Counted from the first letter of the stretch, positions 1 to 9,344 are shown. The stretch is 64,000 nucleotides of DNA from Serinibacter arcticus (GCF_004786095.1 NZ_RHPJ01000003.1:434001-498000); one strand, 5' to 3'. The notes: generated by a model from the letters alone, not told the origin. Translations and numbers: made by a program.

Positions 1-616
1 AGAGCTCGCCCGACCCGAAGACGTCACCGACCGGCAGGGAGGAGAGTGGCTCACCACCACTGGCGATCTCGAGCCGGTCGCCGGAACGTTGGACGGAGAG
101 CTCGGCCTCGGGGTCGACAACCGTGACGTTCTGCTCCTGCAGCGGCCGAGGGTCGTCGGCGACCTGCGGGGCAGAGCCGTCGACGACCCTGATGCGAAGC
201 ACGTCACCGCGGAGGGTGAGGTGCAGTCCCGCGGGCTCGATCCGGAACTCGTCCGCGATCACCGGCGGGCTGTCGTAGACGGCCAGCGTGGCGTCCGCGG
301 TCACGTCCGCGAACGACACCCCGAGAGAGAAGTCGTCGGTGGCCACCAGATGCGTCCCGGCAAGGTTCACCGGCGGATCCGGCTGGCCTCCGCCGCCGTC
401 CTGCCCGACGATGCTTCGTCCCGTCGCCGCCACGCGGAGGCCGTCGTCGTGCGCGACGATGCCGGGAACCTGCCGCCAGTCCTGCTCCAGCAGATCGATG
501 ACGGTGACGTGCTCCGACGGCGTGACCGCCGAGGTGCAGCCCGCCAGGGCGACGAGAAACCCGGCGGTTGCCGCGCTCACGACGCGCCCGCGCCCTCGCT
601 CGCGCCGAACGGTCAT
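1..616 (-). CDS. Putative secreted lipoprotein, C-terminus beyond the window edge
   Basis: This open frame runs off the left edge, so only about 205 N-terminal residues are present. The ATG at 616 is followed by a basic stretch, a hydrophobic segment and a lipobox ending LAGC with the lipid-accepting Cys at residue 27, so the mature protein should be a membrane-anchored lipoprotein. The rest is hydrophilic and beta-rich in character (motifs such as DDFSLGVSFADVTADATL). No family is recognised with certainty; a carbohydrate-binding or jelly-roll type domain at the start of a larger secreted enzyme would fit but is inference. Confidence 0.7.
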   Translation of the reverse strand, partial: MTVRRERGRGRVVSAATAGFLVALAGCTSAVTPSEHVTVIDLLEQDWRQVPGIVAHDDGLRVAATGRSIVGQDGGGGQPDPPVNLAGTHLVATDDFSLGVSFADVTADATLAVYDSPPVIADEFRIEPAGLHLTLRGDVLRIRVVDGSAPQVADDPRPLQEQNVTVVDPEAELSVQRSGDRLEIASGGEPLSSLPVGDVFGSGEL

Positions 617-744
617 GCGAGGAACCTAGCGGACGCTCCTCGACCGCCCGCGCGCTCGCGACGTCCGGCGACCGCCAGGGCCCGTCCAGCGTCCGGCGAC
701 GGCGATGGCGACGGCGCCGGTGCGCCGGCGTCGACGACGACGTG

Positions 745-921
745 TCAGACCTGCTGCTGCCCCTGGTCGACGCGGAAGGTCTCACGCTCGCGCTCGTGCG
801 CGCGCAGTGCCGAGCGGGTCGCGCTCCTGACGATCAGCCACTGAATCACGGAACCGATGATCAGCGCCGGCAGCCAGTACGGCAGGTTGATCATGATGGT
901 GTCGAAGAGGCTGTGTCCCAT
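745..921 (-). CDS. Small single-pass membrane protein, 58 aa
   Basis: A short frame with ATG at 921 and TGA at 745. Residues about 8-30 (IMINLPYWLPALIIGSVIQW) form one hydrophobic segment, followed by a charged Arg/Glu-rich tail ending VDQGQQQV. Length and layout are typical of small inner-membrane proteins of unknown role. It lies between the edge lipoprotein and a LysR gene on the same strand with no overlap. No function can be assigned. Support is the clean frame, the membrane segment and the fit into an otherwise unexplained gap. Confidence 0.55.
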   Translation of the reverse strand: MGHSLFDTIMINLPYWLPALIIGSVIQWLIVRSATRSALRAHERERETFRVDQGQQQV

Positions 922-963
922 GGACGCCAGCCTAGGGTCGGCGACCGAGCCGTGGGGGAGCGG

Positions 964-1917
964 TCACGTGGGCAGCAGCCGCGCCGCGTCGCGCAGCGCC
1001 GCCACGGTCGCCGCCACCGCGGGCACACGAATCAGGTCGGGACTGGTCAGCGCCTGCACGCTCCGCACCGACACGCCCGTCACCTCGCGCACCACGACGC
1101 CGGGGTGCCGCTGCGCGATCGGCCGCACCAGTCCCGGGAGCAGCGCGACCCCGAGCCCGGCCGAGACGAGGCCGAGCACGGCCGAGTAGTCGTCCGTCGC
1201 GTAGGTGATGCCCGGGGAGAAGCCGGAGGCCTGCGCCGCCGAGAGCAGATGCTGGCGGCAGCGCGGGCAGCCGGCGATCCATTCGTCCCGGGCCAGCTGA
1301 GCGAGGTCGAGGCCGGCGACCTCCGCCAGCGGGTGGCCGGCCGGGAGTGCGACGGTGGTGACGTCGTCGAGCACGTGGGTGGTGACCAGGCGCGCGGCGT
1401 CGTCGGCGCCGGTCGCCGCGGCGTCGCCCTGCCCGGACCCTCGATCGGTGCCCGGGTAGGAGAACGCGAGCACGACGTCGCACTCGCCCGCACGCAGCAT
1501 CGCGAGCGACTCGGGCGGCTCGACCTCGGCCAGCCGCACCGTCAGGCCCGGGTGGGCGGCGCGCAGGGCGGCGAGCGCGGTCGGCACGAGGGTCGCCGTC
1601 GAGGACGGGAAGGCCGCGAGGCGCACGACGCCGGCGCGCAGCCCCGCGAGCGCCTCGACCTCCAGCAGGGCGGCGCGCAGGGTCGCGTTCAGCGACTCGC
1701 CGTGCCGCGCCAGCGCCGCGCCCGCGGGGGTGAGCCGGGCCGCGCGGCCGACGCGCTCCACGAGCGCGGTGCCGAGGCGCCGCTCGAGCCGGCGCACGTG
1801 CTGGCTCGCGGCGGGCTGGCTCACCCCGGTCTCACGGGCGGCCGCGGTGATCGACCCGTGCTCGCCGACGGCGTGCAGGAGCTGGAGCGAGGCGATGTCG
1901 AGCGGGGAGGCGGCCAC
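964..1917 (-). CDS. LysR-family transcriptional regulator
   Basis: A 317-residue protein, the usual LysR length. The N-terminal winged helix-turn-helix reads LQLLHAVGEHGSITAAARE...VSQPAASQHVRRLE, followed by a periplasmic-binding-protein-like effector domain with the closing GLGVALLPGLVRP motif. The GTG at 1917 is chosen because it immediately precedes the HTH; the frame stays open further upstream but would run into the divergent gene. The start is only 81 bp from the divergent class V aminotransferase, the classic arrangement for a LysR regulator controlling its neighbour and itself. The effector is unknown. Confidence 0.9.
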   Translation of the reverse strand: MAASPLDIASLQLLHAVGEHGSITAAARETGVSQPAASQHVRRLERRLGTALVERVGRAARLTPAGAALARHGESLNATLRAALLEVEALAGLRAGVVRLAAFPSSTATLVPTALAALRAAHPGLTVRLAEVEPPESLAMLRAGECDVVLAFSYPGTDRGSGQGDAAATGADDAARLVTTHVLDDVTTVALPAGHPLAEVAGLDLAQLARDEWIAGCPRCRQHLLSAAQASGFSPGITYATDDYSAVLGLVSAGLGVALLPGLVRPIAQRHPGVVVREVTGVSVRSVQALTSPDLIRVPAVAATVAALRDAARLLPT

Positions 1918-1998
1918 CCCCTCACCATAACGTCGGCCAATGGATGCGTGTCCGAACTGCCGCTTGATCGGGGTGATCGTTCTCGCAAGGGTGGAGGC

Positions 1999-3066
1999 AT
2001 GACCTCGGCGCTCGACACCCTCAGAGCCGCGTACACCCCGGTGCGCGGCCACCTCGACGCCGCCACGTGCGGCCTGCCCACCATCGGCACGGCGACGGCG
2101 ATGCACCGCGCCGTCGACCTGTGGCAGGACGGCGGCGCGTGCGCGGTCTCGTACGGCCGCGCGGTCGAGGAGGCTCGCGCCCACGCGGCTCGCGTGTTCG
2201 ACGTGCCGCTCCCGTGGCTCGCCGTGGGGTCGCAGACCTCCGTCGCGGTGGGGATGGTCGCCTCGAGCCTGCCCGACGGCGCCCGCGTGGTCGTCGTCGA
2301 GGACGACTTCACCTCCGTCACCTACCCGTTCGCGCAGCACGCCGAGCGCGGTGTCGAGGTCGTCGTCAGCTCGCTCGACGCGCTGGCCGAGACGGTGGCG
2401 CGCGGGTGCGACGCCGTCGCGTTCTCGCTCGTGTCCTCGCGCACCGGGCGGGTGGCCGACGGCGACGCCGTCGTCGAGGCGGCCCGCGCCGTCGGGGCGC
2501 TCACGCTCGCCGACCTGACCCAGGCGGCCGGTTGGCTCCCGCTGGGGACCCGGCGCTTCGACGTCACCGTCACCTCCGCCTACAAGTGGCTGAGCTGCCC
2601 GCGCGGCACCGCGTTCACGACGATCGCCCCGCACGCGCTGGACCGGCTGCGGCCGACGAGCGCCGGCTGGTACGCGAGCGAGTCCCCGTGGGACGGCGTG
2701 TACGGGACGACGCCGCACCTCGCCGCCGACGCTCGACGCTTCGACGTGTCCCCGGCGTGGCTGCCGTGGGTCGGGGCCGTTCCCGCGCTGGAGGCGTACG
2801 CCGCCGTGCCTGCGGAAGACATTCAGGCGCACGACGTCGGCCTCGCCAACGCGCTGCGTGACGGACTCGACTTGGCGCCGAGCGACAGCGCCATCGTGAC
2901 GCTGCCCGACCCCGACGGCGAGCTGCGCGCACGCCTCGAGGCGGCCGGGTGCCGGGTGGCCGGCCGGGGCGGTGGCGTGCGGATCGCGTTCCACGTCTGG
3001 AACGACGTCGACGACGTCGAGCTGGCGCTGGCCGCGCTGGTGGGGGCCCCGGCGTCGGTCGCCTGA
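1999..3066 (+). CDS. PLP-dependent class V aminotransferase family protein
   Basis: A 355-residue protein of the aminotransferase class V/cysteine desulfurase fold. The expected Schiff-base lysine lies in TSAYKWLSCPRG (about residue 196), preceded by the PLP-contacting aspartate region TLADLTQAAGWLPL. The ATG follows a purine-rich RBS (AAGGGTGGAGG). It is divergent from a LysR regulator that probably controls it. Members of this subgroup are poorly characterised; substrate cannot be read from sequence. It lacks the catalytic Cys loop of IscS-type desulfurases, so aminotransferase or lyase chemistry is more likely than sulfur transfer. Confidence 0.85.
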   Translation: MTSALDTLRAAYTPVRGHLDAATCGLPTIGTATAMHRAVDLWQDGGACAVSYGRAVEEARAHAARVFDVPLPWLAVGSQTSVAVGMVASSLPDGARVVVVEDDFTSVTYPFAQHAERGVEVVVSSLDALAETVARGCDAVAFSLVSSRTGRVADGDAVVEAARAVGALTLADLTQAAGWLPLGTRRFDVTVTSAYKWLSCPRGTAFTTIAPHALDRLRPTSAGWYASESPWDGVYGTTPHLAADARRFDVSPAWLPWVGAVPALEAYAAVPAEDIQAHDVGLANALRDGLDLAPSDSAIVTLPDPDGELRARLEAAGCRVAGRGGGVRIAFHVWNDVDDVELALAALVGAPASVA

Positions 3067-3173
3067 GGGGGTGCCGGGCCGGTTCCGCTGTCGGCCCGTT
3101 GACTGTCACGCCTGGACCGGGCAGGCCTTCGTGAACCGGACGGACCGTGACAGCGACCGGGATGGTGGGCCGA

Positions 3174-3746
3174 TCAGCTGACGGCCTTCCAGGTCGTCAG
3201 GGCCCTGTGGAGGGCGTCGAGCGACCTCTCCCACGTCTCGTCCGTGGATGGCGTGCGGTGCGCCAGGGCGCCCGCGCGCCCGAGGGTGACCAGACCGTTG
3301 ACGACCGATCCCAGCAGGCGTGCCGCGTGCACCTGCTCGTCCGGCGGCAGGCCGTAGGCGTGCAGCGAGGCGAGCACGAGTGCCGCGACGCGGGCGGCAC
3401 CGTCGGAGGCGACGGTCGAGGCGGAGGCGGGCCGTTGCAGCGCCTCCCAGAGGCCCGGGTGGTCGTGCGCGAGGGTGCGGTGCGCCGCCGCGAGGCCGGC
3501 GAGGGCGGCGCGACCTGATCGACCGGCGAGCTGGTCGGCGAGGCGGGTCGCGAGGTCGTCCAGGGCCCGGCGGTGCAGCCGCCCGAGCAGGTCCTCGCGT
3601 CCGGACACGTGGGAGTACAGGCTCGCGGGCTGGACTCCGAGGCGACGCGCGACGGCGGCGACCGTGACGGCGTCGTAACCCTCGGTGTCCGCGATCGCGG
3701 CGGCGGTCTGCGTCAGGACGGCCGGGGTCAGACCGGCGCGGGTCAC
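3174..3746 (-). CDS. TetR-family transcriptional regulator
   Basis: A 190-residue regulator with an N-terminal TetR helix-turn-helix (TVAAVARRLGVQPASLYSHVSGREDLLGRL) and an all-helical C-terminal ligand domain. The GTG at 3746 is preferred over the upstream frame because its GTGA overlaps the TGA of the preceding hydrolase gene (stop at 3743-3745), a typical translationally coupled junction. It is therefore the second gene of an operon with the SGNH hydrolase and is likely to regulate it. The inducing ligand is unknown. Confidence 0.88.
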   Translation of the reverse strand: MTRAGLTPAVLTQTAAAIADTEGYDAVTVAAVARRLGVQPASLYSHVSGREDLLGRLHRRALDDLATRLADQLAGRSGRAALAGLAAAHRTLAHDHPGLWEALQRPASASTVASDGAARVAALVLASLHAYGLPPDEQVHAARLLGSVVNGLVTLGRAGALAHRTPSTDETWERSLDALHRALTTWKAVS

Positions 3747-4918
3747 CGGGATCCGCCCGTGGTGTGCCCGACGACGGGTGCGAACGGCGCGTGGCGGGAC
3801 CGGGCGTGCTCGACGAAGCGCCACGCGATCAGGTGGTGCGTGGCGGTGTCGGGGTGGAGACCGTCGGGCAGCGGAGCGGCGCGCTCGTCCGCAGCGCCGT
3901 AGAGCTCGAGACCGTCGAGCAGGTGCAGGTGCGGGTCGTCGGCGCGGTGGGCGACGACGTCGGCCAGCACCTCGCGCACCGCCTCGAGCGTGAGGCGTCC
4001 GAGCGCGGTGTCGCCGGTGGTGCCGGTGGCGAGAAATCGCAGCCGTCCGGTGGCGAGCGCCGCGGGGTCGATGCCGCCGGGGCCGGGGGTGCGCTCGTGG
4101 ATCTCGCAGTGGAGCGGGGTGATGAGGAGGATCGGCGCGGTGGGGTGGCCGTCGCGCACCGTGTCGAGAAAGCCGTGGACGGCCGCCAGGAGGGTGCGAC
4201 GGCGCATGCCGTCGAGATTCACGACGTTGATGCCGAACGCGAGGCTGATGACGTCGGCGGAGGCGTCACGGATGACGCGCGCCAGGGCCGGATCGACCAG
4301 CGCGCTGCCGCCGAGCCCGAGGTTGCGCAGGTCGAGGCCCAGGGCCTCGGCGGCCGCGATCGGCCAGACGTCACGCGGTCCCGCGGCGTTCGACCCCTGG
4401 CTGATCGAGCTGCCGTGATGGATCCAGCGGGGGCCTTTGCCGGGGGCGCTGTCGACGACGCCGTCCGCCCGGAGTGCGACCAGCTCGACGCTCTCCTGGT
4501 GGGGGAGCCACAGCTCGACGGTCGTGGTGCCGCTCGGCAGCTGAACGTCGGTGCGGTGGTGCTCGCCGCGGACGATCGTGGGGCTGCCCGTCGCCAGGTC
4601 GACGACGGTGAGGTCGCCGCCAGTGAGCTCGTCGCGGAGGACGTGCTCGCCGTCGACGGTGACGTCGACGTGACCGCGGGGGCGATCGACGCCCGCGAAC
4701 GTGGTGCGCGAGGGGTGCAGCACGAGCTCCACGCGCGTGGCGTCGGTGCGGAACCGGAGGCGGACGCCGGACGGCTGCCGCTCGGCGGTGAGGAGCTGCG
4801 GATCGGGCATCTGCGAGCGGACCCAGGAGGGCAGGCGGTGGGGGAGGAGGCCGTGCTCGCCGGGTTCGAGCACGGCGGCACCCTCGACGACCACGGTGAG
4901 GTCGGGAACGGCGATCAT
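3743..4918 (-). CDS. SGNH/GDSL-family hydrolase
   Basis: A 391-residue protein with an N-terminal beta-sandwich-like region (about 1-155) and a C-terminal SGNH hydrolase domain. Block I is HHGSSISQG with the probable nucleophile Ser near residue 171; block II is LGLGGSAL; GIN matches block III; the C-terminal catalytic Asp/His are in LPDGLHPD. The layout matches SsfX3-like esterases that deacylate sugars or small metabolites. No signal peptide is visible, so it is probably cytoplasmic. It is the first gene of an operon with a TetR regulator and is divergent from the Endo H gene, sharing a 225-bp upstream region that holds a LacI-type operator. Confidence 0.85.
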   Translation of the reverse strand: MIAVPDLTVVVEGAAVLEPGEHGLLPHRLPSWVRSQMPDPQLLTAERQPSGVRLRFRTDATRVELVLHPSRTTFAGVDRPRGHVDVTVDGEHVLRDELTGGDLTVVDLATGSPTIVRGEHHRTDVQLPSGTTTVELWLPHQESVELVALRADGVVDSAPGKGPRWIHHGSSISQGSNAAGPRDVWPIAAAEALGLDLRNLGLGGSALVDPALARVIRDASADVISLAFGINVVNLDGMRRRTLLAAVHGFLDTVRDGHPTAPILLITPLHCEIHERTPGPGGIDPAALATGRLRFLATGTTGDTALGRLTLEAVREVLADVVAHRADDPHLHLLDGLELYGAADERAAPLPDGLHPDTATHHLIAWRFVEHARSRHAPFAPVVGHTTGGSR

Positions 4919-5067
4919 GCGGTCAGCCTACGATGCGTAGGTTGCAGACTGCGACACGAAGGTTACAAGGGGGGAACCGCTCCCACCCGAGAACCTGCCT
5001 CGGTCCGACCGCGACAGCGCACCTGCACCGGGATCCTGACCCGAACTAAACTCTCGCTGAATCGTTG

Positions 5068-5083
5068 ACTAACCCGGTTAAGT
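5068..5083. promoter_or_regulatory. LacI-type operator upstream of the Endo H gene
   Basis: The imperfect palindrome ACTAACCCGGTTAAGT has the central CG typical of LacI-family operators. It overlaps a TTGACT (5065-5070) that could be a -35 element. Near-identical sites lie at 6177 (GH92), 25377 and 25402 (lacI/ABC operon), which ties Endo H to the regulator encoded at 24310-25356. Confidence 0.75.
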
Positions 5084-5143
5084 CCGTTTCCGTGACCGTC
5101 GTCGGCGCAGCGCCGACGGCTTTACTCGACGACGAGGAGTGCC

Positions 5144-6058
5144 ATGTCTCGGTTCACAGGTTCACGCAGGGGAGTCAAGCGAGCATGGGCGGTCACGGCC
5201 GCCGCAGCGGCAGCCGTGGTGGGGATGACGGCCATGACCGCCGCCCCCGCCGCCGCGAAGACGGGTCCGGTGTCCGTCGCGTACATCGAGGTCAACGACC
5301 AGCAGCTGTCGAACGTCGGGAAGTACACGCTGCCCGACGGCTCGAACGTGTTCGACATCGCGATCATCTTCGCCGCGAACATCAACTCCGACGGCCAGGG
5401 CGGCGCCGACCTGTTCCTCAACGACCAGGTCAAGGCGACGCTGAACAACGCCGCCACGCAGATCCGCCCGCTGCAGGCCAAGGGCATAAAGGTCACGCTC
5501 TCGGTGCTCGGCAACCACCAGGCCGCCGGGTTCGCCAACTTCTCCAGCCAGGCGAAGGCCGAGGAGTTCGCCGACGAGGTGGCCGCCGTCGTGGACCAGT
5601 ACGGCCTCGACGGCGTCGACATCGACGACGAGTTCGTCACCTACGGCTCCGGCGGCACGCCCGCTCCGAACGCGAGCTCGGCGTCCTGGCTCGTGAACGC
5701 GCTCGACGCCAAGCTCCCCTCGGACAGCCTCATCACGCTGTACGACATCGGTCAGGCCGCGACGCAGCTCAAGCAGGCGTCCAGCACCACCATCGCCAAG
5801 CTCGACCACATCTGGAACCCCTACTACGGCCAGTACAACGTGCCGCAGTTCCCCGGCGTCGCGAAGGCCAAGCTCGGTGCGGCCGCCGTCGACATCTCGG
5901 CCACGTCCAGCTCGACCGCCGCGAACCTCGCGACCCGCACGAAGAACGACGGCTACGGCGTGTTCGTGACCTACAACCTGCAGGCCGGGGACAAGAGCTC
6001 CTACGTCTCGAGCTTCACCCAGCCGCTCTACGGTCAGAACGCGGTCTACACGCCCTGA
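5144..6058 (+). CDS. Secreted Endo H-type endo-beta-N-acetylglucosaminidase (GH18)
   Basis: A 304-residue secreted enzyme. Residues 1-38 are a Sec signal peptide (basic start, Ala-rich core, cleavage after APAAA). The mature chain follows Streptomyces Endo H closely: VAYIEVN, NVGKYTL, FAANIN, TQIRPLQ, KVTLSVLGNHQAAGFANF and the catalytic DGVDIDDE at 156-163 with Glu163 as general acid. Endo H cleaves the chitobiose core of high-mannose N-glycans on glycoproteins (EC 3.2.1.96), leaving one GlcNAc on the protein. The start follows GAGGAG. The LacI-type operator 60 bp upstream and mannosidase neighbours indicate extracellular glycan release feeding an import and trimming pathway. GH18 chitinase activity is unlikely given the close Endo H match. 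Confidence 0.95.
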   Translation: MSRFTGSRRGVKRAWAVTAAAAAAVVGMTAMTAAPAAAKTGPVSVAYIEVNDQQLSNVGKYTLPDGSNVFDIAIIFAANINSDGQGGADLFLNDQVKATLNNAATQIRPLQAKGIKVTLSVLGNHQAAGFANFSSQAKAEEFADEVAAVVDQYGLDGVDIDDEFVTYGSGGTPAPNASSASWLVNALDAKLPSDSLITLYDIGQAATQLKQASSTTIAKLDHIWNPYYGQYNVPQFPGVAKAKLGAAAVDISATSSSTAANLATRTKNDGYGVFVTYNLQAGDKSSYVSSFTQPLYGQNAVYTP

Positions 6059-6108
6059 CCCTCGCGACGGCGCGCGCCCAGCGCGTCGGTCGCCGACCCG
6101 CGATCGCC

Positions 6109-6145
6109 CCGCCCTCCCGCCCGAGCCCCCTCGGCGGGAGGGCGG
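6109..6145 (+). terminator. Stem-loop after the Endo H gene
   Basis: A 13-bp perfect G+C stem (CCGCCCTCCCGCC pairing with GGCGGGAGGGCGG) with an 11-nt loop lies 50 bp after the stop codon and before the next operator. There is no T-tract, as is common in high-G+C actinobacteria. Confidence 0.7.
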
Positions 6146-6176
6146 TGGCCTGTCCGGACCTCCCCGGTCGCCGTTG

Positions 6177-6192
6177 ACTAATACGGTTAAGT
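6177..6192. promoter_or_regulatory. LacI-type operator upstream of the GH92 gene
   Basis: ACTAATACGGTTAAGT matches the 5068 site at 14 of 16 positions, including the same flanking TTGACT (6174-6179). It ends 18 bp before the chosen GTG start. Its presence after a terminator indicates that GH92 has its own repressible promoter. Confidence 0.75.
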
Positions 6193-6209
6193 CGACCACG
6201 CTCGATCGG

Positions 6210-9200
6210 GTGACGACGCCGACGCCCTCACTGTCCACCGGAGCTCCGGACGACGCCCCCGCAGCGACGCCGGAGAGCGATCCCCACCGCTACCGCCGCC
6301 TGGACACCCCGGCCGGTGGAGGCGCCCTCACGCTCCCGCCCCAGCCGGATCTCGAGGACCACGTGATCGCCGACGGCGACGAGCTCGTCTACGACCACCT
6401 CCCGGTCGCGGGGGAGCGCGATCGCTACGGCGCGACGGCGTTCTCCCTCGACGTCGTGCTCGACGACGGCACCCGCCTCGCCGCTCTGGGCGCCCGTGAC
6501 CAGCACGGCACCGATCTCGACCCCGTCGCGCAGGCCGAGGCGAAGCGCTCCTGGGTCGACCAGTGGAACCGCCGGACCGTCGACCTGACGCCGTGGCGCG
6601 GCCGGCGCGTGACGGCGGTGATCGCCGTCGTCGGTCCGACGGCGGAGCCCACCACCGTCTTCCTCGGCGACGTCGTCGTCCGCCCGCGACCCGCACGCCC
6701 GACCGACCTGCTCGGCTGGGTCGACACGCGCCGCGGCACCCACGCCTCCGACCGGTTCTCGCGCGGCAACGACGCCCCCATCGTCTCGGTGCCACACGGC
6801 GGGCTGTTCGGCCTGCCGATGACCGATGCGTCCTCGCGCAGCTGGCCCTACCGCTGGCAGATGTCTGCGCCGAGCCTCCAGGCGTTCGCGACCAGCCACA
6901 TCCCGAGCCCGTGGATCGGCGATCGGGGCGTCCTCCAGCTGATGCCGAGCCCGTCGGCCGCCCCGTCCACCGACCGCGTCGCGCGCGCGCTGGCGTTCGA
7001 CCGCGACACCGAGCACGCGGGCCCGGACCGCTACGAGGTGGAGCTCGACGGCGTCGCCGTCGTCCTGGCGGCGGCGCGCCACGCGCTCGGGCTGCGGCTG
7101 CGGTCGCGCACGGCGGACCTGGCCGTCGTCGTCGACCACCTCGGCGAGGCCGTCGCGGCCACGTGGCGCCACGACGACGGCGGCACCCTCCTCCTCGACG
7201 TCCTGCTGCGCGACGAGGGCGACGGCCCCGACCACCACGTCCACGTCGTGCTGCCGCACGTGGCCCGGCACGACCTCGCGCACGAGGACGGACGGCTCCT
7301 CGGCGTCGTCGCCTTCGACCGGACCGACGTGGACGTCCTCGTCGGCGTCTCGACGATCGACGCCGAGCAGGCGCGCCGCAACGCCGTCGACCCCGGTGGC
7401 CTCGACGCGATGCTCGAGATCGCCGCCGACGCCTGGCGCGCCGTGCTCGCGCGCGTCGAGGTCCCCGACGCCGACGCGGTCCCGGCCGACGTCCTCCGCT
7501 CGATCGCCGGCGGTCTCGGCCGACTGCACGCCTACCCCAACGCGCACGACGAGGACGGCCCAGACGGGCCGCGCTACCGCAGCCCCGTCGACGGCGTCGT
7601 CCGCGAGGGCACCTACGCCTCCAACAACGGCTTCTGGGACACCTACCGCACCGCGTGGCCGCTGCTCGGCCTCCTCGCACCCGCGACCACCGCCACGCTC
7701 GCCGACGGCTTCGTGCAGCACTTCACCGACGCCGGCTGGGTCGCGCGGTGGAGCGCCCCCGGCCCGGTGGACTGCATGACGGGAACCACCAGTGACACGG
7801 TGTTCGCGGGACTCGCCGCGCAGGGCGTTCCGCTGCGCCTGGACGCCGCCCACCGCTCGGCGCTGCAGCACGCGAGCGTCGCCGCGGCCGACGCCCGGGT
7901 CGGCCGCAAGGGGCTGCGACCGGGCATCTTCCGCGGATACATCGACACCCGTGTGCACGAGGGCATGTCCTGGACCCTCGACAACGCCATCAACGACGCC
8001 GCGGCGGCGCGCCTGGCCCGCGCGCTGCTGGCGCGTGGCACGGACGACGACGGCGCCCCCCTCGACGGGCGGCGCCGCGAGCGGCTCGCCGCCGAGGCCG
8101 ACCACCTCTCGCGCCGCGCCCTTGGCTACCGCGCCGTGTTCCACCGCGACCTCGGCTTCTTCCTCGGCCGCGACGCCGACGGCGCCTGGCGCGTGCCCGA
8201 GGCGGACTTCGACCCGGCCGAGTGGGGTCACGACTACACCGAGACCAACGCCTGGGGCACGGCGTTCACCGCGCCGCACGACGGCGCCGGACTCGCAACG
8301 CTGCACGGGGGAGAGGCCGGTCTCGGTGCCGCGCTCGACGCGTTCTTCGCGACGCCGGAGACCGCCGACCCGGGCCTGGTGGGTTCCTACGGTGTCGTCA
8401 TCCACGAGATGTCGGAGGCGCGCGACGTGCGCATGGGCATGCTCGGCCTGTCCAACCAGCCGGCGCACCACATCCCGCTCACGTACTGCTTCGCGGGGCG
8501 GCACGACGACGCGCACCGCATCATCGTCGAGGCTCGCGACCGGCTGTTCGTCGGCTCCGAGCTCGGCCAGGGCTATCCCGGCGACGAGGACAACGGCGAG
8601 ATGTCGGCCTGGTACCTGTTCGCGGTGCTCGGCCTCTACCCGCTCGTGCCCGGCACCGGCGAGCTCGTGCTGACGCCGCCGCTGCTGCCGCGCGTCGTGC
8701 TCCACCCCGAGGGCCGCGCCCACCCGCTGGAGATCACGGCCGAGAACGCCGGCGCTCCGTACGTGCGCGAGGTGCGGGTCGACGGCGAGCCGTGGGACCG
8801 CATCGCGCTCCCGGCCGCGGTGGTGGCGACGGCGCGCAGCATCGCGTTCGTGCTGTCGGACGAGCCGACGGGGTGGGCGGCGGACACGCGTCCGACGTCG
8901 GCGAGCGCACCGGTGCGCGACGGCGGTCTCGGCGTCGACCGACCGCTGCGCGACCTGCTCGCGGTCGCCCCGGGAACGGTCGCCGACGACACCGGCGACG
9001 TCGTGACGGTGCTGGAGCCGGGGGAGAGCGTCGACCTCGCGCTCGAGGCGCCGGCCGCCGTCGGGCTCACGACCGTGACCCTCGCGGGAGGACCGGCGGG
9101 GCTGCCGGTCGTCGCGACGCCGGTGACCGTGTCGTGGCGGCTCGACGGCGTCACCGCGTCGGGCGACGTCGTCACGCTCGACGAGCGCGCGGAGACGTTC

Positions 9201-9344
9201 GACGTCGCGGGCCAGACCCGGCCGTTCCACGTACGGCCCCGTGCGGGCGTTGACGACGACGCGGCGCGCCCGACCATCGTGGCGGTGCGCCTCACCGCCC
9301 TGTCCCGGATCGAGCTCGCCCAACTCGAGGTGTTCGATGCGTAG
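6210..9344 (+). CDS. GH92 family alpha-mannosidase
   Basis: A 1044-residue GH92 protein. An N-terminal beta-sandwich (about 30-165) is followed by the GH92 beta-sandwich (GWVDTRRGTHASDRFSRGN, PHGGLFGLPMTD) and the (alpha/alpha)6 barrel with hallmark motifs SNNGFWDTYRT, GHDYTETNAWG, LSNQPAHHIPLTYCFAG and GYPGDEDNGEMSAWYLFAVLGLYP. A C-terminal beta domain ends the chain. GH92 enzymes are Ca-dependent exo-alpha-mannosidases acting on alpha-1,2/1,3/1,6 linkages. No signal peptide is present, implying intracellular action on imported glycans. The GTG at 6210 is chosen because a TTG at 6174 would lie inside the operator. Linkage specificity cannot be told. Confidence 0.93.
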   Translation: MTTPTPSLSTGAPDDAPAATPESDPHRYRRLDTPAGGGALTLPPQPDLEDHVIADGDELVYDHLPVAGERDRYGATAFSLDVVLDDGTRLAALGARDQHGTDLDPVAQAEAKRSWVDQWNRRTVDLTPWRGRRVTAVIAVVGPTAEPTTVFLGDVVVRPRPARPTDLLGWVDTRRGTHASDRFSRGNDAPIVSVPHGGLFGLPMTDASSRSWPYRWQMSAPSLQAFATSHIPSPWIGDRGVLQLMPSPSAAPSTDRVARALAFDRDTEHAGPDRYEVELDGVAVVLAAARHALGLRLRSRTADLAVVVDHLGEAVAATWRHDDGGTLLLDVLLRDEGDGPDHHVHVVLPHVARHDLAHEDGRLLGVVAFDRTDVDVLVGVSTIDAEQARRNAVDPGGLDAMLEIAADAWRAVLARVEVPDADAVPADVLRSIAGGLGRLHAYPNAHDEDGPDGPRYRSPVDGVVREGTYASNNGFWDTYRTAWPLLGLLAPATTATLADGFVQHFTDAGWVARWSAPGPVDCMTGTTSDTVFAGLAAQGVPLRLDAAHRSALQHASVAAADARVGRKGLRPGIFRGYIDTRVHEGMSWTLDNAINDAAAARLARALLARGTDDDGAPLDGRRRERLAAEADHLSRRALGYRAVFHRDLGFFLGRDADGAWRVPEADFDPAEWGHDYTETNAWGTAFTAPHDGAGLATLHGGEAGLGAALDAFFATPETADPGLVGSYGVVIHEMSEARDVRMGMLGLSNQPAHHIPLTYCFAGRHDDAHRIIVEARDRLFVGSELGQGYPGDEDNGEMSAWYLFAVLGLYPLVPGTGELVLTPPLLPRVVLHPEGRAHPLEITAENAGAPYVREVRVDGEPWDRIALPAAVVATARSIAFVLSDEPTGWAADTRPTSASAPVRDGGLGVDRPLRDLLAVAPGTVADDTGDVVTVLEPGESVDLALEAPAAVGLTTVTLAGGPAGLPVVATPVTVSWRLDGVTASGDVVTLDERAETFDVAGQTRPFHVRPRAGVDDDAARPTIVAVRLTALSRIELAQLEVFDA

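Noticed and set aside
568-3066. 832-residue frame covering the aminotransferase and 1.4 kb upstream
   Set aside because: The upstream part is antisense to the LysR gene with biased Arg/Gly/His composition; the real gene starts at ATG 1999 with an RBS.
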